Assembly: GCA_949775045.1 (NCBI GenBank)
Contig: OX459110.1
Span: 10,611,741-10,675,740 of the forward strand
Origin: Metridium senile
Lineage: Eukaryota > Cnidaria > Anthozoa > Actiniaria > Metridiidae
Length of the DNA: 64,000 nucleotides
Reading direction: 5' to 3'
Shown: positions 9,526 through 20,086 of the stretch, piece by piece
Position numbering within the stretch: position 1 is the first letter of the stretch
Layout of the letters: each line of letters starts with the position of its first letter
Translations under genes and position numbers: made by a program
Notes under the pieces: model-generated
The model's input: only the letters and a program-made list of their open reading frames with translations
The model's database searches: none
What the model was told of the DNA's origin: nothing

Positions 9526-12500
9526 ATGGCTTCAGTACAAAGATTTACTACAAGAAGAGGCATTACAGTAATAAATAGTAAGTATTTTAGGTAAATATTC
9601 TTTCATTTTCGTGTTTTAAACAGCGTTTTTAACAGAGGACAGAAAAGTTCGTTGAAAGATTTTTACACCGAGTTTATTCACATAGTGCCTTTTCAAAATG
9701 TAATGTTAGTCTACATATAATAGCAGTATTATCTTTTTTTATTTCAGGTTTGTTAAACAGATGTTTATCAGCTGATACAAACAGATATTATTCAACCAAC
9801 ATTGATGGCAAACAAAAGGTAACACGAATGCATGCACTCATTCAAGATTTCACGAAGAATCGATTACCAACTATATCTACATATAAAAGGGTTTTTTTGG
9901 TATAATATTACTCCCAAAATCGGTCCTGGCCGTCTTTAGTTGTTTGCACTGGAGCATGGGACTTAAAAATTGATAAAAAATTAATATCAAACCAGAACAA
10001 TGCTCCTCAACATTTAAACAATTTCTCTCGGGCTCTTCTGTGAGGTTCGCTCACTGACTCACTGCTGCTACATTCAATATTTACAACACTCAACTCTGCT
10101 CGCATGTTGATTTTTGTGGAGGGAGGAGAACCGGATAACCCGGAGAGAACCCTTGTGGCATAAGAGAGAACAACACATCAAACAAACTCTATTCACTTGT
10201 CGGCCAAGCCGGGAATCAATCCCAGGTCACAGTGGTGAAGGGCCAGCGCTCTCACCGCTAGGCCACTCATGCCATCCTAAAGACTTGATGCGAATGACAA
10301 TGAAATGATATGACTAAAAACTACTTTTTAAATGTCTATATAGAGTATTGCTGATATTACAGAGTTTAAAGGAAAGCCGTGGGTGATATTTGCATCACCG
10401 GTAGATGTATCTCTTGTATGCGCTGTCAGCGCTGACTTTGAAATGCACAGAGGGATAGCAAGAGAATTTAAGAAAACATTTGGAAATGTAAATGAACTAA
10501 AAGAACAAAGTAAGTAGTTGACATTGATAATAAATTATGATGGTGATATGGTAAATAATGTATTTACCATTTAAATCTGCATTCAATACTGAATATCATA
10601 GACTGTGTTATAATATCTGAGACCTGACTGTTGTGCCCGGGAGACAATCCCCTGCTCTTTTCGATTAGCACAACAGGACCTTTTATGTCCACCTTATATA
10701 GGAATTAGAATGAAGGCAGACTGGACCTCCGGTTTTACATCCTTATCTGAGGAGACATGATAATTATATTGGAATATGATGGTGATATTAAAAATAAAAA
10801 AATAACTTTTTTAACGTCTCAATTCTTCTAGACTGGACACGCCCTACTAATGGGGGAGACTCAGACACACACTCACTACCTCTACGTTTAATTATTTTGC
10901 ACACAATTCAGCTCACATGTTCATTTTTGCGGAGGGAGGAAAACTGGATAACCCGGAGAAAAACCCTCGTGACATAGGAGAGAAGAGCACATCAAACAAA
11001 CTCAACTCACATATAATCCATGCCCGAGCCGGGACTCGAACCTGGACCACAGCGCTGAAAGGCCAGCACTCTCACCGCTAGGCCACCCATGCCACCCATA
11101 GGCCACCCATATTGATAATGATGGTGTTAATGATATTGAAATATATGATTAATTTTGATGTTGATGATGATAATGTTGATGATTATAGTGATGGTGATAT
11201 TGATAATGATGATTATTAATGATGGCAATGATGATGATTATTATTTTGAGTAAATGATATGTATGTTGTCATACTGGGGATAATGATGATGATGATGATC
11301 AATGATAATGGTAATGATGACAATGATCATGATAATATGAATATGATAGTGATATTGATAATGATAATGATTAATGATGGCAATGATGATGATTATTGAT
11401 GATAATGGTGATGATTATTATTTTGAGTTAATGATATGTATGTTGTCATACTGGTGATAATGATGATGATCAATGATAATGGTAATGATGATAATAATCA
11501 TGATACATTTGTAATTAAAAATAATTGTGATGATGATAGAAGCTGAATAAAAAGTCCATTCAAATTATAGATAAGAAAGTTGGTGAAGTTGCAGTTCTTA
11601 AGAGAAATGAAACCAGCTTTGTATATCATTTGGTAAGTAAACATGCAAATAAAAACATATTTAAAGATGGTTGTTTAATGTAGCTGTAGGTTTCATTCTG
11701 TGTTATGTACTGTTTACAACATGAGCAGCAGATATCATTACACACCTTCACCTTGTGGCTGTATCTGCCAAAACAACATTGATGCATATGTTGTAAACAT
11801 CTACTAAGTTAGTTCTTTCAAAATTTTCAAGATAAAAATAAATCTCACTGAGATATTTCAAATTTAAACTTATGCAAATCAGGCAACAAGATTTGTTGTT
11901 GTACCCAACATTTTGACACATCCTGGTGTCATTATCAAGAGTGGTTACAGTTCCCTGCGCCATCTTCAAAGGTAGCCTGGCCTTTGCATCAAAGCGAAAC
12001 AAGCGTTACTGTGCGACTCGTCGTACCGTAGTCACTTAAAAAAACTTTTGATGAATTTTTGACATTATTTTGACATTTTTTCATCTCAATCGGACCAATC
12101 AGATACACGTTTATATCAAGAGGCGGAGTTATTTATATCGAGAGGCGGAGTTTATATGGAGAGGTGGAGTTTATATCGAGAGGCAGAGACTTTAAAAAGT
12201 TTGTAAGGCGAGTCGCACAGTAAGCTTGCAATGATAGAGACCTTTTAACACCTCGCAGCACAATTATTCATGTTTCTCTATCATTGCAAGCTCAACATTC
12301 GTCTTGCTTTGATGCAAAGGCCTGGCTACCTTTCAAGATGGCGCAGGGAACTGTGAAGAGGACTATTGTAATGATTGATGTATAACATAGTATTGTTAAT
12401 CTTTTAAAATGTGTTTAACTTATATATTCTACTATTCCTTAGCTTGTAAAAGAGAACTGGTGGGACCAAGGAAGTACTGATGCATTCCACAGCTCTCTAT

Positions 12501-12661
12501 CATCCATGAAAGATCACTGTATTGACAATAACATTAGTGAACTGGCTCTACCAAGAATGGGAACAGGTGATGATGGTATTGAATGGGATGTTGTGAAAGG
12601 AATTATAAACCAAGTATTTGATGGTACCGGTATTACAATTAAGGCCTACTCAACAAGATAA
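9526..12661 (+). CDS. OARD1/TARG1-like macrodomain ADP-ribose hydrolase, probable mitochondrial form
   Basis: Exons: 9526-9577, 9748-9818, 10344-10509, 11571-11632, 12443-12661 (570 nt, 189 aa); all GT-AG, phases join, in-frame TAA upstream at 9472. Residues from about 46 to 186 align with human TARG1, which removes ADP-ribose from glutamate-linked protein adducts and deacylates O-acetyl-ADP-ribose. Shared landmarks are GIAREFKKTFGNV (human GIAVLFKKKFGGV), GEVAVLKRN (GEVAVLKRD), HC near 142-143, and LPRMGTGDDGIEW (MPRIGCGLDRLQW). The catalytic Lys84 and Asp125 of human TARG1 correspond to K120 and D161, so activity is expected. The glycine-rich loop MGAGIA is changed to MHRGIA. Residues 1-41 are an extra leader rich in Arg, Ser and Thr without acidic residues until about 32; RYYST near 33-37 resembles a mitochondrial processing site. 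Human TARG1 has no such leader. The introns carry two SINEs, (GAT)n and a nested MITE. Confidence 0.88.
10024..10278 (-). mobile_element. SINE family A, reverse copy in intron 2 of the macrodomain gene
   Basis: The reverse complement of the 821-1104 element: on the minus strand the head contains GAGAGCGCTGGCCCTTCACC and a B box with one mismatch (GGGATTGATTCCC), then the CCTCCCTCC body and the AGAGCCCGA 3' part. The ORF at 10114-10308 is only its translation. Confidence 0.75.
10849..11110 (-). mobile_element. SINE family A, second reverse copy, intron 3 of the macrodomain gene
   Basis: On the minus strand it carries GAGAGTGCTGGCCTTTCAGC and the B box GGTTCGAGTCCCGG, with the same body as the other copies. 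A short duplication of GGCCACCCAT at its head (11081-11110) marks its 5' end. Confidence 0.75.
11112..11545 (+). repeat. (GAT)n tract with internal duplication, intron 3 of the macrodomain gene
   Basis: GATGATAATGATGAT-type repeats. A block of about 180 bp ending TATGTATGTTGTCATACTGG occurs twice (about 11200-11275 and 11365-11455), showing local duplication of an already repetitive tract. Confidence 0.8.
11948..12353. mobile_element. TIR element with a second TIR element inside, intron 4 of the macrodomain gene
   Basis: Outer arms: CAGTTCCCTGCGCCATCTTC at 11948, and the complementary right arm ending AAGATGGCGCAGGGAACTG at 12353, extending about 50 bp through GCCTTTGCATCAAAGC. Inner pair: TTACTGTGCGACTCG at 12006 and CGAGTCGCACAGTAA ending at 12223. 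A relative of the inner element lies in DEAF1 intron 6 (58288-58436). The interior has a GAGGCGGAGTTTATAT-type minisatellite at about 12118-12190. Confidence 0.7.
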
Positions 12662-13160
12662 TTATTGCTAGGTCATTCTTTTTTATCGCTAAACACAACC
12701 AACCTATGTTTGAATAAGTGTACAAGATAATTATTACTAGGTCATTCTTTTTTATCACTAAACAAACCAACTTATGTTTGAATAATTATTTTTGTACATG
12801 ATAATTCTTACTAAGTCATTATTTTTTGTACCCTGCAAGCAGAGGTTCCTTTCTCTTACCTAGATGTTTAAATGATTGTACAAGATAATTATTGCAAAGT
12901 CATGATATTTTATCTCTAAACACACCAAACTCAGTTATGTTTGAATAGTTGTACAGGATAATTATTACTAAGTCATGATATTTTATCTCTAAACACACCA
13001 AACGTATGTTTGAATAGTTGTACTAGATAATTATTACAAAGCCGTTATTTTTTATTGCTAAAAAAAACCTGCCTACATGTATATCTAATATAATTATTAC
13101 TAAGCCATGGTATTTTATCTTTAAACACACCAACTTGTGTTTAAATGATATTGTACAAGA
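12662..13160 (+). repeat. AT-rich tandem array, unit about 72 bp, behind the macrodomain gene
   Basis: Seven degenerate units, each with ACAAGATAATTATTAC, a TTTTTTATC-type stretch, CTAAACACACCAA and TATGTTTGAATA. The first begins at the stop codon of the macrodomain gene, so its 3' UTR, if transcribed, is made of this repeat. Confidence 0.8.
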
Positions 13161-13328
13161 TATTTGGTTTCCAATTTGGACCAACTTTATCAAAGACTTG
13201 TTGATCAAATAAAAGTCTGTTTTTGCTATAACACTATTATTAATTAATACCAATTTCCTTTAGTCACAAAAATAAAAATTGTGCAAAACGTATTTAGCAT
13301 TTTATAAGCCAGAGGCCCATATACAGTC

Positions 13329-13618
13329 CCCGGGGGGGGGGGGGGGGGGGTACTTGACCCAGTTTCTGACGGGGACGTTCCGCTGGTACCTCTAAACCCT
13401 GACCCTATTTAAGACAGCAGAATCCTAAAAATATGTACCCTATTTCAAGACAAATTGGTAAAAAGTAGACCCTATCCAAGACTCAAGGGGGAAGTTGTAT
13501 ACCCTAGGTAAGGCAATTTAAGCAAATTAGGCTAAATTGTATACCCTATTCAAGACGCCAAGGCAAAAAACCATACCCTATTTGGCGGAACGTCCCCGTA
13601 TAGTAAATGTAAGGGAGT

Positions 13619-13655
<37 letters not shown>

Positions 13656-13659
13656 CGGG
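13329..13659. mobile_element. TIR element with perfect 8-bp target duplication and long G/C tracts
   Basis: Flanked by ATACAGTC at 13321-13328 and 13660-13667. It starts CCCGGGGG with a long G run and TACTTGACC, and ends GGAGTACC with a long C run and CTCCCGGG. Sub-terminal ACGGGGACGTTCCGC and GCGGAACGTCCCCGT are inverted. The interior repeats (G)ACCCTATT-type motifs. An 8-bp duplication is typical of hAT transposons; it carries no transposase. Confidence 0.8.
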
Positions 13660-13689
13660 ATACAGTCAATAATCAATGGCATTAACATT

Positions 13690-14190
13690 GAGCAACGAAA
13701 CATACATTAACACTAAATGAAATGTCACGTGACACCTGCACATAAGCTCGCTCTAAATGCTTGATACTTGAATTAATTGTGAACATAGATTTAATATTTC
13801 TTTTTACATGTTCATTATTTCACATTATGCCTCAGTTAAAAATTGAAATTTCAACCTTTGAAAACAAATATATAGTAATAATAGCTGGGGCGGGAGGGCT
13901 ACTCACTTTGTCCAAGTGGTAGAGGTGATCGTCGGAGGTTTTGAAAACGAGGTACGCACAGATAAAAATAACTGTTAAAGCCTTGTTGATTTCAACCCCT
14001 AGGTACGGCTGTGCGATGTCCTTGCCTTGTCCTTGCACAGAAAATATTTTTAACCCTAAAAGGTACGCTGATCAATAGTAGGCATTCATGTGCCATATAG
14101 CAGTGTTTGTACAAAGAATCACGTGTCACTTGTTGTAGTGTTAGTCTCTACTTTACGTGGACAACGTTAATAGCATCGACTGCATTTATG
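13690..14190 (+). repeat. dispersed repeat related to 56395-56620, with an extra insert
   Basis: GTTAAAAATTGAAATTTCAAC, AATGCTTGATA, TCACTTGTTGT and TTAGTCTCTA blocks occur in the same order near 56400-56600. Relative to that copy about 200 bp is inserted (about 13880-14095). The insert contains, on the minus strand, a short open stretch ending in a GTGAGT donor-like site (near 13900). No family recognised for it. Confidence 0.45.
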
Positions 14191-14319
14191 TATGCTTAAA
14201 TAACAGTGTAATGTGACTCCTTAGCTAGCGGCAGACTATTCGGTGTCGATCAAAGGTTAAACGGCTTTATTGTACATGTCCTCATAATATTCACTTCCTT
14301 TGGGCTATATAAGCGTAAT

Positions 14320-14725
14320 TATTGCCTATCATGATCCTGTTTCAAAAAGGTTGTCAAAACTAAAAGCACGTAATTATTGCCTATCGTGATCACCCACTAT
14401 AATACATCTGTTTCATAAAGGTTGTCAGAACTAAAAGCACGTAATTATTGCCTATATAATACACATGTTTCATAAAGGTTGTCAAAACTAAAAGCACGTA
14501 ATTATTACCTATCATGATCACCCATCAGAATACATCTGTTTCAAAAAGGTTGTCAAAACTAAAAGCACGAAATTATTGCCTATCATGATCACCCATCAGA
14601 ATACATCTGTTTCATAAAGGTTGTAAAAACTAAAAGCACGTAATTATTGCCTATCATGATCACCCCATCAGAATACACCTGTTTCATAAAGGTTGTAAAA
14701 ACTAAAAGCACGTTTGTTTTTATGA
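14320..14725 (+). repeat. tandem array, unit about 73 bp, built on a CACCTGTTTC-type transposon end
   Basis: Six units of the form CTGTTTCATAAAGGTTGTC, AAAACTAAAAGCACGTAATT, ATTGCCTATCATGATCACCC. The first part matches the termini of the TA/CACC elements and of the array at 30605-31020. Confidence 0.8.
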
Positions 14726-14803
14726 GAACCAGGAGATCCAACCAGGAGATCGTAGGTTCAATATATGCCTGGAGATATTGTTTTTCTAAGTATTTTTACT
14801 TAA

Positions 14804-14946
14804 AGAGTACAAATACTAAAAGTGTGCAACATAAATACCACTAAATACTGCTAAATTATGCAAATTCTTTTGTTCTCTATTGTTTAATCAACACTATTTA
14901 GTGGTAAATAGTACAAAGTATTGCACACTTTTAGTGTTTGTACTCT
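14804..14946. mobile_element. foldback element, 143 bp
   Basis: The left arm AGAGTACAAATACTAAAAGT and right arm ACTTTTAGTGTTTGTACTCT are inverted, with inner TACCACTAAATA against TATTTAGTGGTA. Relatives lie near 44756-44841 and 48949-49096, the latter in the loop of the Mutator-like element. Confidence 0.7.
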
Positions 14947-15009
14947 ACCTAGCGTTTTTGAAACTCAATGAATTTATTTATTTATTTATTTATTATTTTA
15001 CTTAAAACG

Positions 15010-15115
15010 CTCCAGTTTCCTCTCGGAGACATTCGGAAACCCTCGGAGATCTTTGGATACCCTCGGAGATCTTCGGAAATTCTCGGAGATCTTCGGAAAC
15101 CCTCGGAGCTCGTTC
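15010..15115 (+). repeat. short tandem repeat, unit about 20 bp (CCTCGGAGATCTTCGGAAA)
   Basis: Five units with small changes. The flanking 15116-15314 shows no recognised gene. Confidence 0.7.
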
Positions 15116-15314
15116 CGCAGCCCACCTCGGTATGAATTCAAGGATTATGAAAATATCGAAAGGTTACAAAACCACACTCGAAAAAAAAAAACAAGGAAAA
15201 GTGAAACGTGTTGGGAAAGAAGCGAGAGGACGGACGTCGATGAGTATAATTCCTGTATTTATTTGACATTCTAGTTAAGTGTTTGTTCCTGAGAGCACTG
15301 ATAACACAAACGGA

Positions 15315-15735
15315 ATGTTTTATGATCAAGTGTTCTAATGATCAAGTGTTCTATCGCGATAACTTGTGTGATAGTGTATTGGACTGAAATTAGGTTTTTT
15401 TGATCAAGTGTTCCATTGTTATGCCGAACTTGAATGATGACTTATTAGAAAGTATTGCTTGATCAAGTGTTCCATCGTGACTATTTAATATGTAATGCAA
15501 TAGGATTTGTTGTTTCGATCAAGTGTTCTATCGCGATAACTTGTGTGATATTGTATTGGACAGAAATCAGGGTTTTTTGATCAAGTGTTCCATTGTTATG
15601 CCGAACTTGAAATGATGACTTATTAGAATGAAGACTTATTAGAAATTGATCAAGCTGTGTTCCATTGTGACTATTTAATATGTAATGCGATAGGATTTGT
15701 TGTTTCGATTAAGTGTTCCATCGCGATGGTCGGAT
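15315..15735 (+). repeat. tandem duplication of about 185 bp with a TGATCAAGTGTTC core
   Basis: GATCAAGTGTTCTATCGCGA recurs at about 15338 and 15519, and TCAAGTGTTCCATTGTTATG at about 15406 and 15583. The core also repeats within each unit, so this is a two-level (higher-order) repeat. Confidence 0.8.
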
Positions 15736-16639
15736 CTAGCGTTTGACAGACTAGAGACAGTCTCTTCCTTCACCCCGCCCTCATTCTCCTCCTTGATATT
15801 AAACTATCTGTGAAAACGTCGTTTGAGAATATTGACTTTCTAATCAAGGGATTTCTTAGCTTTTTTTATTGCTATCTGTTCAAGTTCTGTTTTTCAAAGT
15901 CGTAAGTTGCTTACTATTTACAAATTAATTATTCAAAACTATAATTGATTTTAAGCAAAAGAGATTTAGAGAACGTATTTAAAATAAAGACTAACGCAAA
16001 AATCCGACATTACGGAGTCATCTTGACTCCGAAACGTCGGATTTTTGCTCTGGTTATTAGTCTTACATATTTTAAATATAATTGATTTGTGAATAATATA
16101 TAACGCCAGTAAGCAACCATGTTTATTACTGGTGGACAAGTTGTATTTATAACTCTGGACAACTATAATTCTATAATAATTCTACAAATAACTATAACTT
16201 GTTATAATAATGATAAATAATTTTTGTAGCACACGATAATGCGAAATACGTTCAAGTGCGCTTTAGAAAGGTAGCATTTTGGACCGCTTTTCAAACGCCG
16301 GTTATGTTCCAAGTGAAATTTGTTTGGATGTTCAAACCGTTCTAAAGGAAGTCTTAATAAAACTGTTATTTATATTACATATATAATGTAAAACTGTAGC
16401 CTGGAGCGTGGAGTGTGCTTTTAAGTGGATCTAATGAGTCGAGGAGACCTCAAATTGTCACGTCTTTCTATTAGAAACACAATTAAGAGATATCTAGTCT
16501 GTCAACTTCAAACACAAGTCCATTAAGCACACTTTATTCTGGGAATTAGGATGTTTTTGGGCTGATTTATTAAAAGTTTAGTTTAATTCTTTAGCCATCT
16601 AGTAATTGACACAACCAATTACTTGGTTGCCAGCTGAAA
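15736..16639. other. gene-free stretch with one hairpin element
   Basis: At 15978-16075 AAAAATCCGACATTACGGAG pairs with CTCCGAAACGTCGGATTTTT, with AAAGACTAACGC/ attached outer arms. Otherwise AT-rich DNA with no ORF or recognised motif. Confidence 0.5.
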
Positions 16640-17115
16640 AGACAGAATCTAAGAAAGAAAAATACAAAGAAAGAAATAGAGAGAAAGAAAGAAATAGAGA
16701 GAAAGAAAGAAAGAGAGAGAGAGAAAGAAAGAGCTGAGAAAAGGGAAATAGGGAAGCAAGGAAAAATAAAGGAAACGATGAAAGAATTGAAGAAAGAAAG
16801 ATGGAGAGAAAGATAAAGGAAATAGGAAAGAATGAAATAAAGAGAAAGAAAGAAAGAAGGAAGGAAGGAAGAAAGAACGGAAAGAAAGAAAGAGAGAAAG
16901 AAAGATAGAGCTGGGACAGAGACAAAGAAAAAAAAAGGAAATATGGAAGCAAGAAAAAAAGAAGGAAAGGATGAAAAAAGGAAGAAAGAAGAAAGAAGAA
17001 GAAAAAAGAAAGAACAAAAGAGCCGGGACAGAGACAAAGACAAAAAAAGGAAATATGGAAGCAAGGAAAAAAGAAGGAAAGGTTAAAAAAAGGAAGAAAG
17101 AAAGAAAAGAGATAT
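16640..17115. repeat. (GAAA)n/(GGAA)n purine tract
   Basis: About 475 bp of nearly pure purines on the plus strand, with a duplicated block (GGGACAGAGACAAAG at about 16912 and 17026). Ser/Phe-rich or Lys-rich ORFs over it are artefacts. Confidence 0.95.
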
Positions 17116-17527
17116 GTTTATCTTTACGGCGTTCTACGGAAACTGATTACATAACTCAGTCCATGAATCATTCAAAGGATTAAATATTATAATAAAAAAT
17201 CGTGGCTGACTTTAGGATGAGTTAATACCAAGGCAACGAATCTCTTAACGTGAACATCCTGTAATCTTATCCAAGATAATTTATAAAAAAATACTTGAAA
17301 AACTCTTATATTGAGTTTCGTTTTGAGAAAGACTGCATGTGTTTCTTGTTACGTACGTGTTTAGATTCATTAAAGCTGAGATAAGAAATCAAGTGATTCA
17401 TAATTTTTTGATTCAAAAGCGATAAAATTTCTGAAGATTATTTGGCACTTTTCACTGAGAAATAATCATATAAAAGGTGAAAATAAATTGGAAATAATAT
17501 TTTTTATAGCTCTTTCAGATATTTAAC

Positions 17528-17969
17528 AATTATTCGCCGAAGGCGAAGTGATTATCGGTGAATATTTACCGAGCGGTGAGTCTTCGAGCTGCGAGGTAAA
17601 TATTCACCGATAATCACTTCGCCCGAGGTGATTATTTCAAAAAAGAAAGAAGGAAACAGCATTGAAAGTGAAAATATTTTATTTTTTAAAAGCGCGAACG
17701 TTACGCGTAAAAATTGTAAACTTTGTCTCGCATATAATGACGGAAAAAAAACGTGAAAATTTACTATGATACCTTTAAATAGCTTGACTCCAAACTTAGT
17801 AGCTTCTTTTGTCGATTTTGGGACAGCATTTTCTTTAAAGTTTTCAATTTCATCTTCGCTAACAGTGACAAAACAACTACTGGCAGCCATTTTGTCCGAA
17901 AAGGTGATTATCGGCTGATAATCCGAGAAAGCAAACCAATCAGAGCGCGCGATTTTGTATAATCACCTT
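17528..17969. mobile_element. TIR element carrying a recombinase-like first exon
   Basis: The left part is a strong palindrome (17537-17632: CGAAGTGATTATCGGTGAAT and its complement, ending at ATTCACCGATAATCACTTCG). The right part has GGTGATTATCGGCTGATAAT and ends ATAATCACC. The block CAATCAGAGCGCGCGATTTT near the right end is a common promoter-side repeat motif in this window (see also 8290). The minus-strand exon at 17773-17890 lies inside. Confidence 0.5.
17773..17890 (-). pseudogene. N-terminal exon of a Crypton/KIAA1958-type tyrosine-recombinase-like protein (fragment)
   Basis: On the minus strand an ATG at 17890 opens about 39 codons starting MAASSCFVTVSEDEIENFK, with KEATKFGVKLFK at the end, followed directly by a GTATCA donor-like site at 17772. 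The pattern (E)xEIxNxxENAVPKxTKxATKFGVKLF resembles the helical N-terminus of the large cnidarian family of ZMYM/KIAA1958-like proteins derived from Crypton tyrosine recombinases. No catalytic domain follows on the minus strand. The resemblance is from family memory, not a search. Confidence 0.4.
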
Positions 17970-18489
17970 TGTATTTATACTAATGCTTATTATTAAGAGA
18001 AAAAACAAAATTATTTTATTTCCTTATTATGAAGCAATACTTTTAATTTTTTGGGTTTTTTTTTACGAGAGATTTCATAGCTATTTATTACATTTGACAA
18101 TGTTAAATGCTTTATATAAGGCCCATATTTGAGTTTGTCAATATCGTGCGAAAATGGAGAAGTATGCATTTAATAGCTTGTCTAGCAAAAGTAATTATTG
18201 TAGTTAATGACCCTAAATGAAATAAATGAAAATCAAAAAACTGAATAGTATTGGTTAGATGCATTGCTATCTACTTTTCCAACTACATATGTAATTACCA
18301 ATCAGTGGCGTTTCATTAACGTCGATTAGCGTTTCTGATTTAGGATTTTGTTATCTTATCGTAAGCCGTTGATTTTACTTAAATTCGGTCATATATTTTG
18401 TCTTCCTGTGTGCTCGGTTCATTTCTATTCGTTCGTCAAATACTATAATCCAAAATAGTTCGCTGATTTTCTTTAATCCCCCCCCAGTG
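17970..18489. other. gene-free AT-rich stretch
   Basis: No ORF, repeat family or motif recognised. Confidence 0.4.
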
Positions 18490-19640
18490 GCGAATGCTGT
18501 CAAGAGTTTATGTTTTTAAATCTCGGTTACTCCATAATCCAGCTCTTTTGCATGCAGATCATCTATTTAAAGGAAATGTGCACTAAATAGTGTTTTTATT
18601 TTAGCTATACCTCAAGTATTTAGAAATTAAAACAAATTGAAATGTTGAAATGCTGCCAAGAGTTTATGGTTTTAAATCTCGGTTACTCCATAATCTAGCT
18701 CTTTTGTAGATCATCTATTTTAAGAAAATACTTAATACTTTTTCACTAAATAATGTTTTTATTTTAGCTTTACCTCAAGTACGTAATCCCCTGGCGAATG
18801 CTGCCAAGAGTTTATGTTATTAAATCTTGGTTACTCCACAATCCAGCTCTTTTACAGATCATCTATCTATTAAAAGGAAATACGTTTTTTTCACTAAATA
18901 GTGTTTTTATTTTAGCTATACCTCAAGTTCGTAATCCCCTGGAGAATGCTGTCAAGAGTTTATGTTTTTAAATCTCGGTTACTCCATAATCCAGCTCTTT
19001 TGCAGAATGATATCATCTATTTAAGAGTTTATGTTTTTAAATCTCGGTTACTCCATAATCCAGCTCTTTTTCAGATCATCTATCTATTAAAAGGAAAAAC
19101 GTTTTTTTCACTAAATAGTGTTTTTATTTTAGCTATACCTCAAGTACGTAATCCCCTGGCGAATGCTGCCAAAAGTTTATGTTTTTAAATCTCGGTAACT
19201 CCATAATCCAGCTCTTTTGCAGATCATCTATCTATTAATAGGAAATACGTTTTTTTCACTAAATAGTGTTTTTATTTTGGCTATATATACCTCAAGTACA
19301 TACAAATTAAAACAAATTGAAATGTTGAAATGCTGCCAAGAGTTTATGTTTTTAAATCTCGGTTACTCCATAATCCAGCTCTTTTGCAGAATGATCATCT
19401 GTTTAAAGAAAATACGTTTTTTTTTTCACTAAATAGTGTTTTTATTTTAGCTATTCCTCAAGTACATACAAATTAAGACAAATTGAAATGTTGAAATGCT
19501 GCCAAGAGTTTATGTTTTTAAATCATTCTCGGTTACTCCATAATCCAGCTCTTTTGCAGATCATCTATCTATTAAAAGGAAATACCTTTTTGTTTCACTA
19601 AATAGTGTTTTTATTTTAGCTATACCTTAAGTACACATAC
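18490..19640 (+). repeat. tandem array, unit about 175 bp
   Basis: Six to seven units with AAGAGTTTATGTTTTTAAATC, TCGGTTACTCCATAATCCAG, a CACTAAATAGTGTTTTTATT stretch (internal palindrome CACTAAATAGTG) and CCTCAAGTACGTAATCCCCT. Unit length varies by partial duplication (for example at 19021). The ORFs at 18946 and 19217 are translations of it. Confidence 0.85.
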
Positions 19641-20086
19641 AAATTAAAAACGAATTGTTTTTTTTTTTTACAAATAGACGTTATTCTAGATTCTAAGATC
19701 TCTCGGTGAATTAGGTGAATATATATATATATACAATTTTCCATTCATATGTTTTCAGCTTTTTTCTTCCTTGTGTGGACACAAGATTTCTATATGTTTA
19801 TATAAATCTCGTTAATTTCACATTATAATTCTTCGAACTGATTTCATCAATTGAATTGGAGTGATTTTCATCGTCAAACAGATCCACGGAGTATTGTTTC
19901 TCAATTTTCAAATCTTGCAAGTACTATATTCTATAACTTCGCAGTTATTCCATAGATGTATAGTATTTGCCATGATAGCTTCAGGTTTGTTGCCTCCGTA
20001 CAGAAACAAGATGTTTCAGCTGCTTTCACTAAAGCCACATATTCCAAGTTTAGCTGAGTTGAGACCCCAGTTTAGGCTTTCCAATA

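Noticed and set aside
16591..17183. Phe/Ser-rich membrane-like ORFs and a Lys/Glu-rich ORF
   Set aside because: Pure purine/pyrimidine GAAA tract; no gene-like codon use.
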